NCBI RefSeq assembly: GCF_900113905.1
Contig: NZ_FORC01000004.1
Location: 310,001-374,000 of the forward strand
Reading direction: 5' to 3'
Length of the DNA stretch: 64,000 bases
Source: Phytopseudomonas argentinensis
GTDB lineage: Bacteria > Pseudomonadota > Gammaproteobacteria > Pseudomonadales > Pseudomonadaceae
Part shown: positions 10,384 to 19,250 of the stretch, one piece after another
Numbering within the stretch: position 1 is the stretch's first letter
Layout of the letters: the number at the start of each line of letters is the position of its first letter
Translations under genes and position numbers: made by a program
The notes under the pieces: model-generated
Told to the model about the DNA's origin: nothing
Seen by the model: the letters and a program-made list of their open reading frames with translations, nothing else
Databases searched by the model: none

Positions 10384-10410
10384 GAACGTCTAATGCGCGC
10401 GGTTGCCTGA
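10384..10410 (+). promoter_or_regulatory. Candidate ECF/AlgU-like promoter for idi-crtXYIB
   Basis: GAACGT (10384-10389), 16 bp spacer, CCTGA (10406-10410). This differs by one base in each element from the GAACTT-N16/17-TCTGA type promoters used by AlgU/RpoE-like sigma factors. It lies about 125 bp before the idi ATG. No good sigma-70 pair was found here. Pattern match only. Confidence 0.35.
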
Positions 10411-10423
10411 TAATCTTGCACGC

Positions 10424-10457
10424 CAGCTGCCTGTAAAAGACTTGTACAAGACAGCTG
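10424..10457. promoter_or_regulatory. Palindrome-rich operator candidate in the crtE/idi divergent region
   Basis: A perfect 10-bp palindrome CTTGTACAAG lies at 10441-10450 and is flanked by two CAGCTG palindromes (10424-10429 and 10452-10457). A TGTAC half site also occurs at 10334. Light-responsive MerR-family LitR/CarH repressors of carotenoid genes bind TGTACA-type sites; assigning this site to such a regulator is inference, and no litR gene is present in the window. Confidence 0.35.
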
Positions 10458-10535
10458 AATCGACATGCTATTCGATTATTCCGTTTTGCACAGACCGCGC
10501 GCACCCAAAAATGATTCCGGCGTAATGGAGCCTGC

Positions 10536-11591
10536 ATGAATAATAGCGACCTCAGTCGGCGTAAGGATGATCACCTCGATATCGTTCTGGATCGGCACAA
10601 GGCGGCGTCGCGTATCAGTGCAGGCTGGTCAGAGGTGCACTTCGAGCATTGCGCCCTGCCCGAACTCGACCACGCGGCCATCGATCTGCGTACCTCCTTG
10701 CTTGGCATCGCGTTGCAGGCGCCGCTGCTGATCAGCTCGATGACCGGCGGCGCCAACCGCTCCGAGGCCATCAACCGCCACCTTGCCGAAGCCGCGCAAG
10801 AGCTGGGTATCGCCATGGGCGTTGGCTCCCAGCGTGTCAGCCTGCAGACCGGCAACGACCAGGGGCTGACTCGCGAACTGCGCCGACTCGCTCCGGATAT
10901 CGTGCTGCTGTCCAATATCGGCGCCGCCCAGTTGCTCGAGGCCGAGGGCATCGACCTGGCCCGCCGCGCGGTCGATACCTTGCACGCCAACGGCCTGATC
11001 ATTCATCTCAACCCGCTGCAGGAAGCCGTGCAAGCCGAAGGCGATCGCAACTGGCGCGGTGTGCTGACGCAAATCGCCCGCGTGGCCAGCAGCCTGGAGG
11101 TGCCGGTGGTGGTCAAGGAAGTCGGCGCCGGCTTGTCGGCTTCGGTGGCCCGCTCGCTTATAGAGGCTGGCGTGCAGGTCATCGATGTAGCCGGCGCCGG
11201 CGGTACCAGTTGGGCCGCCGTGGAAGGCGAGCGCGCGGCCAATGAAGCGGATCGCGCGGTGGCCATGGCCTTCGCCGACTGGGGCATTCCCACTGCGAGC
11301 GCCGTTCAGGCGATACGCGCTGCCTTGCCGCAAGCGACCCTGATTGCCTCTGGCGGGATCCGCGACGGCGTCGACGCGGCCAAAGCCATCCGCCTGGGCG
11401 CCGATATCGTCGGCCAGGCGGCCGGCGCGCTGCCTGGCGCCACGCTGTCGACCGAAGCGGTGGTCGAGCACTTCCAGATCGTCATCCGGCAACTGCGCAC
11501 GGCCTGCTTCTGCACCGGCTCGGCCAACCTGGCCGCACTGCGCAACGCGCGACTGCTCCCGACCGGCTCACCACGAACGACTCAAGCATGA
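10536..11591 (+). CDS. idi: Type 2 isopentenyl-diphosphate delta-isomerase (FMN-dependent)
   Basis: A 351-residue type 2 IDI (fni class), an FMN/NADPH enzyme that interconverts IPP and DMAPP. Visible family motifs are [20 protein letters not shown] and the phosphate-binding [12 protein letters not shown] and ASGGIRDG near residues 220-285. It is first in the idi-crtX-crtY-crtI-crtB operon and overlaps crtX by 4 bp. Pigment clusters carrying this isomerase boost precursor supply from the MEP pathway. Confidence 0.95.
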   Translation: MNNSDLSRRKDDHLDIVLDRHKAASRISAGWSEVHFEHCALPELDHAAIDLRTSLLGIALQAPLLISSMTGGANRSEAINRHLAEAAQELGIAMGVGSQRVSLQTGNDQGLTRELRRLAPDIVLLSNIGAAQLLEAEGIDLARRAVDTLHANGLIIHLNPLQEAVQAEGDRNWRGVLTQIARVASSLEVPVVVKEVGAGLSASVARSLIEAGVQVIDVAGAGGTSWAAVEGERAANEADRAVAMAFADWGIPTASAVQAIRAALPQATLIASGGIRDGVDAAKAIRLGADIVGQAAGALPGATLSTEAVVEHFQIVIRQLRTACFCTGSANLAALRNARLLPTGSPRTTQA

Positions 11592-12859
11592 CCCATTTCG
11601 CCGTCGTCGCGCCGCCCTACTACAGCCACTTCCAGGCCCTGCAGGCCCTCGCCATCGAACTGATCGAGCGCGGCCACCGGGTGACCTTCTTTCATCAGTC
11701 CGATGCTGCCCACTGGCTCAGCGATCCGCGGGTCAGCTTTCGTTCGGTCGGCGCCAACAGCCATCCGCCGGGCAGCCTGGAGCGTACCCTGCATCAGGCC
11801 GCGCACCCGGATACGCCCTGGGGCCTGCGACGGATCATCAAACAGATGGCGGCTACCACCGCCATGCTCTGCAACGAATTGCCGCAAGCGCTGGCGGACA
11901 ACGGGGTCGATGCGCTGCTCTGCGACCAGATGGAGCCGGCTGGCGGGCTGGTTGCCGAAAGCCTGGGCCTGCCGTTCGTATCCGTCGCCTGCGCGCTGCC
12001 GGTCAATCGCGAGCCCGGGCTACCGCTGCCGGTAATGCCCTTCGCCTATGCCACCGACGAGCGCAGCGGGCATATGTACCGCGGCAGCAGCCAGGTTTAC
12101 GACTGGCTGATGAAGCCGCTCGGCAAGGTGATCAATGAGGCGGCGCGGCGCCTGGGTGTTCCGCCGCGCAGCGCCCTGCACGAATGCCTGTCGCCCCTGG
12201 CACAGATCAGCCAGACCCTGCCCGGCTTCGACTTTCCGCGCAGCCGGTTGCCGGCCAGTTTCCATGCGGTCGGCCCGCTGCGCAGCCCGTCCACGCCGCA
12301 GCAGGGCGAGTGGCCGATCGACGGCCAGCGGCCGTTCTTTTTCGCCAGCCTCGGCACCCTGCAGGGCGACCGCCTCAAGCAGTTCGAGCGCATCGCCAAA
12401 GCCTGCAAGCGCCTCGACGGCCAGTTGCTGATTGCTCATTGCGGCAAGCTCGACGCGGCTCAGGAACGTCGGTTGATCGACTGCGGCGCCACCTGGGTGA
12501 CCGATTTCGCGCCGCAGCAATGGGCCCTCGAGCAGGCCGACGCGGTGATTACCCATGGCGGCCTGAATACCGTGATGGATGCGATTGCCGCCCGCACGCC
12601 GATGCTGGTAATGCCGATTGCCTTCGACCAGCCAGGTGTCGCGGCCCGTGTGGCCTATCGGAGGGTTGGCAGTCAATTGAGCCGGCGCGCCAGTGCAGCA
12701 CGTATCGAAAGTGCACTGCGGGCGCTGCTCGCGCAGCCGTTGCCCGGCTTCGATGCGCTGATCGATGAGCTGCAGCAGGCTGGCGGTGTAAGACGCGCCG
12801 CCGATATCGTCGAGGCCGCGGTGGTCGAGCACGCCACAACACAGGCGCACACCCTATGA
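11588..12859 (+). CDS. crtX: Zeaxanthin glucosyltransferase CrtX
   Basis: A 423-residue GT1-family glycosyltransferase. The N-terminal half begins [15 protein letters not shown], the acceptor-side fold. The C-terminal donor-binding signature is [19 protein letters not shown] with N-T-V-M-D following, at about 303-330. It transfers glucose from UDP-glucose to the hydroxyls of zeaxanthin. ATGA-type overlaps join it to idi and crtY. A galU paralogue 5 kb away could supply its donor. Confidence 0.93.
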   Translation: MTHFAVVAPPYYSHFQALQALAIELIERGHRVTFFHQSDAAHWLSDPRVSFRSVGANSHPPGSLERTLHQAAHPDTPWGLRRIIKQMAATTAMLCNELPQALADNGVDALLCDQMEPAGGLVAESLGLPFVSVACALPVNREPGLPLPVMPFAYATDERSGHMYRGSSQVYDWLMKPLGKVINEAARRLGVPPRSALHECLSPLAQISQTLPGFDFPRSRLPASFHAVGPLRSPSTPQQGEWPIDGQRPFFFASLGTLQGDRLKQFERIAKACKRLDGQLLIAHCGKLDAAQERRLIDCGATWVTDFAPQQWALEQADAVITHGGLNTVMDAIAARTPMLVMPIAFDQPGVAARVAYRRVGSQLSRRASAARIESALRALLAQPLPGFDALIDELQQAGGVRRAADIVEAAVVEHATTQAHTL

Positions 12860-14022
12860 CCTATGACCTGATCCTTGCCGGCGGCGGCCTCGCCAATGGG
12901 CTTATCGCCTGGCGACTGCAGCAACAGCGGCCGGACTTGAAGGTGCTGTGCATCGAAGAGCAGCCACACCTGGGCGGCAACCATACCTGGTCGTTCCACG
13001 ATGGCGACCTGAGCGAAGCGCAGCACCGCTGGCTGGAGCCGCTGGTGGTCAAGCGCTGGGCAAGCTATCAGGTGCACTTTCCTTATCTGTCCCGCGCCAT
13101 GGACAGCGGTTACGCGAGCATCACCGGCGAGCACTTCGCCGAGGTGATCACCCCGGCGCTGGGCTCTTCCCTGCGCCTGAACAGCACCATCAGCGAGATC
13201 AGCCCGACCCAGGTGCTGCTGGAAAGCGGCGAGCGCCTCGCGGCCCGCGCGGTGATCGATGGCCGCGGTGCACGGCAGAGCAGCAATCTGGTGCTGGGCC
13301 AGCAGGCCTTCGTCGGCCAGTTGCTGCGCCTCGAACAGCCCCACGGGCTGACCGCGCCGATCATCATGGACGCGCGCGTGCCCCAGGGTGACGGCTATCG
13401 TTTCGTCTACGTGCTGCCCTTCTCGGCGGACACGCTGCTGATCGAAGACACCCACTACGTCGACAACCACCGCGCCACTATCGAGCAGCTGCGCGAGCAC
13501 ATTGCCGCCTATGTCCGTCAGCACGGCTGGCAGGTGGCCGAATGTCTGCGTGAAGAACAGGGCATTCTACCCATCACCCTGGCCGGCGATTTCGATGCAT
13601 TCTGGGATGAGGCCGCTGGGCAACCGCTGTCCGGGCTGCGGGCCGGACTGTTCCACTGCACCACCGGTTATTCCCTGCCCCATGCCGTGCGCCTGGCCGA
13701 CTGGCTGGTGGCCTATGAGCTGCGCGACGCCGCCACCCTGGCCCGCGACCTGCGCACTCATGCCCGTGGCGAATGGCGTAACCAGGGCTTTTACCGCCTG
13801 CTCAATCGCATGCTGTTCCTGGCCGGCCAGCCGCAGGATCGCTGGCAGGTGATGCAACGTTTCTACGGCCTGCCTGCGGGGCTGATCGAGCGTTTCTACG
13901 CTGGCAGCAACCCCTGGTACGACCGTGCCCGCATTCTTATCGGCAAGCCGCCGGTGCCCGTTGATCAAGCCATGCGGGCGGCCATGCGCCACGCCCCCAG
14001 GCATTTCGAGACGCGTTCATGA
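12856..14022 (+). CDS. crtY: Lycopene beta-cyclase CrtY
   Basis: A 388-residue CrtY-type lycopene cyclase that converts lycopene to beta-carotene at the membrane. The N-terminal dinucleotide-binding motif is LILAGGGLANGLIAWRL, followed by the family motif HTWSFHD near residue 43, and IEDTHYVDN plus EEQGILPIT in the middle. It overlaps crtX and crtI by 4 bp each, implying translational coupling. Confidence 0.95.
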   Translation: MTYDLILAGGGLANGLIAWRLQQQRPDLKVLCIEEQPHLGGNHTWSFHDGDLSEAQHRWLEPLVVKRWASYQVHFPYLSRAMDSGYASITGEHFAEVITPALGSSLRLNSTISEISPTQVLLESGERLAARAVIDGRGARQSSNLVLGQQAFVGQLLRLEQPHGLTAPIIMDARVPQGDGYRFVYVLPFSADTLLIEDTHYVDNHRATIEQLREHIAAYVRQHGWQVAECLREEQGILPITLAGDFDAFWDEAAGQPLSGLRAGLFHCTTGYSLPHAVRLADWLVAYELRDAATLARDLRTHARGEWRNQGFYRLLNRMLFLAGQPQDRWQVMQRFYGLPAGLIERFYAGSNPWYDRARILIGKPPVPVDQAMRAAMRHAPRHFETRS

Positions 14023-15509
14023 ACCAAACGAAAACTGCCATCGTCATTGGCGCGGGCTTCGGCGGGCTGGCCCTGGCCATCCGCCTGCAGAGTGCCGGCA
14101 TCCACACCACCCTGCTGGAAAAACGTGACCAGCCCGGCGGCCGTGCCTACGTGTACCGCGATCAGGGCTTCACCTTCGATGCCGGCCCGACGGTGATCAC
14201 CGACCCGAGCGCCATCGAAGAGCTGTTCGCCCTCAGCGGCCGCAAGATAGAGGACTATGTGGAGCTGCTGCCGGTCGCGCCGTTCTACCGTTTGTGCTGG
14301 GAAGACGGCACGCAGTTCGACTACGCCAATGACCAGGCCGATCTGGATCGCCAGATCGCCGCCCTGAACCCTGCCGACGTGGCCGGTTACCAGCGCTTTC
14401 TCGCCTACTCGAAAGCGGTGTTCAAGGAGGGCTACCTGAAGCTTGGCGCTGTGCCCTTCCTGTCGTTTCGCGACATGCTGCAGGTCGGCCCGCAACTGGC
14501 GCGCCTGCAGGCCTGGCGCAGCGTCTATTCGATGGTGTCGAGCTTCGTCGAGCACGACAAATTGCGCCAGGCGTTTTCCTTTCACTCGCTGCTGGTGGGC
14601 GGCAACCCGTTCGCCACCTCGTCGATCTATACGCTGATCCATGCGCTGGAGCGTGAATGGGGCGTGTGGTTTCCCAAGGGCGGTACCGGCGCGCTGGTGC
14701 AGGGTATGGTCAGGCTGTTCGAAGACCTGGGCGGCAAGCTGGAACTGAATGCCGACGTGGCCGCCATCGACACCAGCGGCAACCGCGCCACCGGTGTGCG
14801 CCTGCAGGACGGCCGCCATTTTGCCGCCGACAGCGTAGCCTCCAACGGCGACGTGGTGCACACCTACGACAAACTGCTGGCGGGTCACCCACGCGGGCGC
14901 CAGGAAGGCAAGCGTCTGAAGGGCAAGCGCTTCAGCAACTCGCTGTTCGTGATCCATTTCGGCCTCAAGCGCCCGCAACCGCAGTTGCAGCACCACACGG
15001 TGTGCTTCGGGCCGCGCTACCGCGAGCTGATCCAGGAGATCTTCAAGGGCCAGACCCTGGCCGAGGACTTTTCCCTCTACCTGCACGCGCCCTGCGTGAC
15101 CGACCCGAGCCTGGCCCCCGAAGGCTGCTCCAGCCATTACGTGCTGTCACCGGTGCCGCACCTGGGCAATGCCCCCATCGACTGGAGCGTCGAAGGCCCG
15201 CGCTACCGCGACCGTATCCTCGCCTACCTCGAAGAGCACTACATGCCTGGCCTGCGCGAAGACCTGGTGACCTGCCGGATCTTCACCCCGGACGACTTCC
15301 GTGACGAGCTCTATGCCTACCAGGGCTCGGCGTTCTCGCTGGAGCCGGTCCTGCAGCAGAGCGCCTGGTTCCGCCCGCACAACCGCGACGCCCAGCTCGG
15401 CAACCTCTACCTGGTCGGCGCCGGCACTCACCCGGGCGCGGGCGTGCCGGGGGTGATCGGCTCGGCCAAGGCGACCGCCGGCCTGATGCTCGAGGATTTG
15501 CAGCCATGA
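14019..15509 (+). CDS. crtI: Phytoene desaturase CrtI (lycopene-forming)
   Basis: A 496-residue FAD-dependent desaturase. It has an N-terminal VIGAGFGGLALAIRL motif (residues 9-23) with PGGRAYVY, and the C-terminal bacterial-type CrtI signature LVGAGTHPGAGVPGVIGSAK. It performs the four desaturations from phytoene to lycopene. The length is normal. It overlaps crtY and crtB by 4 bp. Confidence 0.96.
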   Translation: MNQTKTAIVIGAGFGGLALAIRLQSAGIHTTLLEKRDQPGGRAYVYRDQGFTFDAGPTVITDPSAIEELFALSGRKIEDYVELLPVAPFYRLCWEDGTQFDYANDQADLDRQIAALNPADVAGYQRFLAYSKAVFKEGYLKLGAVPFLSFRDMLQVGPQLARLQAWRSVYSMVSSFVEHDKLRQAFSFHSLLVGGNPFATSSIYTLIHALEREWGVWFPKGGTGALVQGMVRLFEDLGGKLELNADVAAIDTSGNRATGVRLQDGRHFAADSVASNGDVVHTYDKLLAGHPRGRQEGKRLKGKRFSNSLFVIHFGLKRPQPQLQHHTVCFGPRYRELIQEIFKGQTLAEDFSLYLHAPCVTDPSLAPEGCSSHYVLSPVPHLGNAPIDWSVEGPRYRDRILAYLEEHYMPGLREDLVTCRIFTPDDFRDELYAYQGSAFSLEPVLQQSAWFRPHNRDAQLGNLYLVGAGTHPGAGVPGVIGSAKATAGLMLEDLQP

Positions 15510-16507
15510 CCGGCAAGGCAGCCCGGGATGACGCGCTGATCGAGCACGCCAACCAGAGCATCGCGGTGGGCTCGAAAAGCTTCGCGGCAGCGTCGAAACT
15601 GTTCGACGAGCAAACCCGGCGCGGCGCCGTGATGCTCTACGCCTGGTGCCGGCACTGCGACGATGTGATCGATGGCCAGGTGGCCGGCCACGATGCGGTA
15701 TCGATCAGCCGCGAAGAAGCCGAACGCCGCCTCGCCCACCTGAAGGACCAGACCCGCGCCGTGTATACCGGTGACGCGCTGGATGACCCGGCGTTCGCCG
15801 CCTTTCGCCAGGTGGTGCTCGCCCACCAGATTCCCGAGCAGCATGCCCTCGAGCACCTGGCCGGCTTCGAGATGGATGTGCTGGAGCGCCGCTACCTGAG
15901 CATCGATGACACCCTGCAGTACTGCTACCACGTCGCTGGCGTGGTGGGCCTGATGATGGCCCGGGTAATGGGCGCCCGCGATGAAGAGACCCTGGATCGC
16001 GCCTGCGACCTGGGTCTGGCGTTCCAGCTGACCAATATCGCCCGGGACATCGTCGATGACGCGGCGGTAGGCCGCTGCTATCTGCCCGAACAGTGGCTTG
16101 AGGAGCTGGGGGTACCACGTGACCAGGTCGCCGACATCCATCACCGGCCCGCCATCGCCATACTTGGCCAGCGCCTGGTGGAACTGGCCGAACCCTATTA
16201 TGCCAGCGCCCAGGCGGGCCTTGCCGCCCTGCCCTGGCGCTCGGCCTGGGCGGTGGCGACGGCCGCAGCGGTGTATCGGCAGATCGGCATGAAGGTGCTG
16301 GAAGCAGGCGAGCATGCCTGGGACGAGCGCATTTCAACCTCCAAGGCGGAGAAGATCGGCGCTGTGTCGATCGGCTTGTGGCGCGCCGTTACGAGTCGTT
16401 TCGCGCGCTGGCCGGCTCGCTCCGCGCAGCTGTGGCAACGTCCGCGTCCGTCTTGCGCAGCGGGCCATCGTGCATCGCCCGCAACTGCGCCTTCAGACGC
16501 GCCGTAG
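15506..16507 (+). CDS. crtB: Phytoene synthase CrtB
   Basis: A 333-residue squalene/phytoene synthase that joins two GGPP molecules head to head. Asp-rich motifs are CDDVIDG at about 51 and RDIVDDAAVGRCYLP at about 178. The catalytic fold ends near residue 295; the last 35-40 residues are Arg/Pro/Ala-rich and lie in DNA that also encodes the C-terminus of crtZ on the other strand (16389-16507), so the tail is likely under dual coding constraint. Confidence 0.94.
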   Translation: MTGKAARDDALIEHANQSIAVGSKSFAAASKLFDEQTRRGAVMLYAWCRHCDDVIDGQVAGHDAVSISREEAERRLAHLKDQTRAVYTGDALDDPAFAAFRQVVLAHQIPEQHALEHLAGFEMDVLERRYLSIDDTLQYCYHVAGVVGLMMARVMGARDEETLDRACDLGLAFQLTNIARDIVDDAAVGRCYLPEQWLEELGVPRDQVADIHHRPAIAILGQRLVELAEPYYASAQAGLAALPWRSAWAVATAAAVYRQIGMKVLEAGEHAWDERISTSKAEKIGAVSIGLWRAVTSRFARWPARSAQLWQRPRPSCAAGHRASPATAPSDAP

Positions 16508-16925
16508 TCGGCGCATAGAGAAAGCCGAACGACACGCAGCGCTCCTTGCCTTCCACCGCATGGTGCATCAGATGCGCCTGGTACAGGCGCTTGAGGTAGC
16601 CGCTGCGCGGCACGAAACGAAACGGCCAGCGGTGATGCACCAGGCCGTCATGGACGACGAAGTACAGCAGCCCGTATGCGGTCATGCCCGCACCGACCCA
16701 TTCCAGCGGGTGCATACCCTGAGTGCCCAGGGCGATCAGCACGATGGCCAGCCCGGCGAACACCACGGCATACAGGTCGTTCTTCTCGAACCAGCCCTCA
16801 CGGGGCTCATGGTGCGAACGGTGCCAACCCCAACCCCAGCCGTGCATCACGTATTTGTGAGCGTAATAGGCCACACCTTCCATGGCGGTCAGGGTGGCGA
16901 GAAAAACCAGAGCGTTGATGATCAT
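16389..16925 (-). CDS. crtZ: Beta-carotene hydroxylase CrtZ
   Basis: A 178-residue membrane di-iron hydroxylase that converts beta-carotene to zeaxanthin. The His clusters are HKYVMH, HRSHHEP, HDGLVHHRWPF and HLMHHAVEG, with three to four hydrophobic segments. The open frame continues upstream to 17294, but ATG 16925 gives the family N-terminus and length. It is convergent with crtB and overlaps its 3' end by 119 bp. It must have its own promoter, because a terminator separates it from galU. Confidence 0.94.
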   Translation of the reverse strand: MIINALVFLATLTAMEGVAYYAHKYVMHGWGWGWHRSHHEPREGWFEKNDLYAVVFAGLAIVLIALGTQGMHPLEWVGAGMTAYGLLYFVVHDGLVHHRWPFRFVPRSGYLKRLYQAHLMHHAVEGKERCVSFGFLYAPTTARLKAQLRAMHDGPLRKTDADVATAARSEPASARNDS

Positions 16926-17133
16926 GGGGTAACCGGCGCACGGGCGCTGAAAAGATAGAGAGGCAGTTTGCCAACTTGCAGGGCAATGACCAAGCGGGAT
17001 CGCTGCGCATTGGCCACTGTTATCGACCCTGCGCCTAGCCATCCGATCCATCTGTTTGGGACTGCCGAGGCTTGGGCGATTGTATCTGCAGATGGTGATC
17101 GCCGTATGGCCCAGGTCAACAAAGCGCAGGCAA

Positions 17134-17163
17134 TAAAAAACCGGGCACACGGCCCGGTTTTCT
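17134..17163 (-). terminator. Rho-independent terminator of the upstream galU copy
   Basis: Eight-bp stem AACCGGGC (17140-17147) / GCCCGGTT (17153-17160), with an A-run at 17135-17141 giving a U-tract for minus-strand transcripts. It also has a short T-run for the plus strand. Confidence 0.85.
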
Positions 17164-17179
17164 CGATCAGTGCCGCGTA

Positions 17180-18016
17180 TCAGCCACGACCTTCGCGGTA
17201 CAGGTGCTCGAAGCAGAAGTTGGTTGCCTCGATATAACCCTCGGCGCCACCGCAGTCGAAACGCTGTCCCTTGAACTTGTAAGCCAGCACACAACCGTCC
17301 TGGGCCTGTTTCATCAGCGCGTCGGTGATCTGGATTTCACCGCCTTTGCCCGGCTCGGTGTTCGCGATCAGGTCGAAGATATCCGGTGTCAGGATGTAGC
17401 GACCGATGATCGCCAGGTTCGACGGCGCATCTTCGGCCTTCGGCTTCTCGACCATGTGGCTGACGCGGAAGATGTCATCACGGATGGTTTCGCCGGCGAT
17501 CACGCCATACTTGTGGATCTCTTCCATCGGCACTTCCTGCACCGCCACGATCGAGCAGCGGAACTGGTTGTACAGCTTGACCATCTGGGTCAGCACGCCA
17601 TCGCCGCCTACGTTCAGGCACAGGTCATCGGCCAGCACCACGGCGAACGGCTCGTCGCCGATCAGCGGACGGCCGCTGAGAATCGCGTGCCCCAGGCCCT
17701 TCATTTCTACCTGACGGGTGTAGGAGAAGGTGCAGTTGTCGATCAGGCGACGAATACCGACCAGGTACTTTTCCTTGTCGGTATTGCGGATCTGGTGTTC
17801 CAGCTCGTAGCTGATGTCGAAATGGTCTTCCAGCGAGCGCTTGCCGCGACCGGTGACCATGGCGATTTCAGTCAGTCCGGCATTCAGTGCTTCTTCGACG
17901 CCGTACTGGATCAGCGGGGTGTTGACCACTGGCAGCATTTCCTTGGGCATGGCCTTGGTCGCCGGGAGAAAGCGGGTGCCATAACCGGCCGCAGGGAATA
18001 GGCATTTCTTGATCAT
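17180..18016 (-). CDS. galU: UTP-glucose-1-phosphate uridylyltransferase, paralogue 1 (pigment-cluster copy)
   Basis: A 278-residue GalU that makes UDP-glucose from UTP and glucose-1-phosphate. The N-terminal AAGYGTRFLPATKAMPKEML is the nucleotide-binding signature. ATG 18016 is used; the longer frame adds seven atypical residues. By eye it differs at about 16 of 278 positions from the copy at 38645-39481. This copy sits between crtZ and a CinA-family gene, so it is probably the additional one, close to the UDP-glucose consumer crtX. Confidence 0.95.
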   Translation of the reverse strand: MIKKCLFPAAGYGTRFLPATKAMPKEMLPVVNTPLIQYGVEEALNAGLTEIAMVTGRGKRSLEDHFDISYELEHQIRNTDKEKYLVGIRRLIDNCTFSYTRQVEMKGLGHAILSGRPLIGDEPFAVVLADDLCLNVGGDGVLTQMVKLYNQFRCSIVAVQEVPMEEIHKYGVIAGETIRDDIFRVSHMVEKPKAEDAPSNLAIIGRYILTPDIFDLIANTEPGKGGEIQITDALMKQAQDGCVLAYKFKGQRFDCGGAEGYIEATNFCFEHLYREGRG

Positions 18017-18065
18017 GTGTTTTCCTTGAATGGTCAATGTTGCTCAAGTCGCTGAACCGGCTTCA

Positions 18066-18566
18066 TCAGGAGGTCTGACGCAGCCGCTCGTAGTAATAAG
18101 GCAGTCGCAGCAAGGCATGGCGTGCCGCAGCGGCGCGCCGTTCGTTGTTGTCTCCGGGGAAGGTCACGGTCTCGCTGGTGACACCCTGGTGCTCGGCCAG
18201 GCGCGTGGCGCAGGCGAAGCACATGGCGCCGTCGTAGACCTCCTGGCCACGCTTGTCGTCGGCAGTCGGCGCGCCGGTAATCGCCAGGATGATGTCGGCG
18301 CTGCTGGCCATCAACACGCCAAGGGCCATTTCGCGGGCAACCTCTTCGCTGTTCATGCCGAAGGCCTCGATGGTCTCCGGTTTCACACCCAGGGAGCTCT
18401 GCATGGCGTGTTTGGAATACACCACGAAACCGCTCTCGAGCACGCCGTCACAACCCGGCACGGCAGCCACTGTGGCGGCCAGCAGGCCGGCCGTGGCCGA
18501 CTCGGCAGTGCTCAGCACCAGGTTGTACTTTTCCAGGAAATGAACCGCCTGCTCGATGTTTTGCAT
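18066..18566 (-). CDS. Divergent CinA C-terminal-domain family protein (PncC-like)
   Basis: A 166-residue protein matching the CinA C-terminal/nicotinamide-nucleotide amidohydrolase fold: LSTAESATAGLLAATVA near residue 17 (canonical TAESCTGGLLA) and SGFVVYSKHAMQSSLGV. The usual ITGIAGPxGG loop is replaced by AITGAPTADDKRGQE, so deamidase activity is uncertain. It lies 49 bp upstream of galU on the same strand and is probably co-transcribed with it. A canonical pncC may exist elsewhere in the genome. Confidence 0.7.
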   Translation of the reverse strand: MQNIEQAVHFLEKYNLVLSTAESATAGLLAATVAAVPGCDGVLESGFVVYSKHAMQSSLGVKPETIEAFGMNSEEVAREMALGVLMASSADIILAITGAPTADDKRGQEVYDGAMCFACATRLAEHQGVTSETVTFPGDNNERRAAAARHALLRLPYYYERLRQTS

Positions 18567-18728
18567 GCCCGCCGATGACTCCCAGCAATCGTTTCTGTGT
18601 GTCTATGGCAGTGCCCTTGGCATACAAGTTCCGAAGCAATTCACGCAGACCACTGATCGCAACGCCTGAACTCCGTAGGCAGCTTGTCTTTCCGACTCTA
18701 GACAGCTTGAGAATCGAGGGGAAGACAC

Positions 18729-19166
18729 GTGAATACGCTGCGCAAACTGCATGACACCCATGAGCTGCATGATGTGAGCGACGACTCGACGCGCCAGGCA
18801 TTCATCCTTGCCTTGGGCGAAAAGGCGCGACCGCTGTTCGAGGAAGCGGCCAGCTATGCCCGCAACCATGACCTCGACGTGGTCGTCGACCTGGTGCTGG
18901 AGCACGACAAGCCACGTCTGATCCTGGCGGTCAGCCGTCCAGGTGAAGACACCGTCAGCAGTTACAGCCTGGTCGCCAATCTGGCCTCGCAACGCATGTT
19001 GCACGAGGAGTTCTATGCCGACAGTGGCGATATCCACCGGCAGGAGTCGCTGCTCGCCTCGATCAATGAAAAGGTCATCGATACCCGTCTGGCCAACTTC
19101 TTCCGCAAGGGCTTCGCCCTGCCGCTTGACTACATCAACGAGCGTCACCCCATCGGCTTCTGGTAA
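18729..19166 (+). CDS. Conserved hypothetical protein, 145 aa
   Basis: Starts at GTG 18729 with a strong ribosome site (GAGGGGAAG) a few bases upstream. A soluble, acidic alpha/beta-looking protein without signal peptide or membrane span, ending in the hydrophobic HPIGFW. The middle (DVVVDLVLEHDKPRLILAV) alternates like buried strands. No family recognised. It is divergent from the CinA-family gene. Confidence 0.7.
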   Translation: MNTLRKLHDTHELHDVSDDSTRQAFILALGEKARPLFEEAASYARNHDLDVVVDLVLEHDKPRLILAVSRPGEDTVSSYSLVANLASQRMLHEEFYADSGDIHRQESLLASINEKVIDTRLANFFRKGFALPLDYINERHPIGFW

Positions 19167-19250
19167 GCCGGTGTTTGACTGATCCTGAGCAAGGCTTGCC
19201 GGCAGCTGCTGACCTAGACTGCCGGCTGGTCAGTTGCGAGGGGTACAGCC

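Noticed and set aside
17014-17294. N-terminal extension of crtZ to a 301-aa protein running through the galU terminator
   Set aside because: The extra 120 residues include the terminator and the galU 3' end, and the canonical CrtZ starts at 16925.
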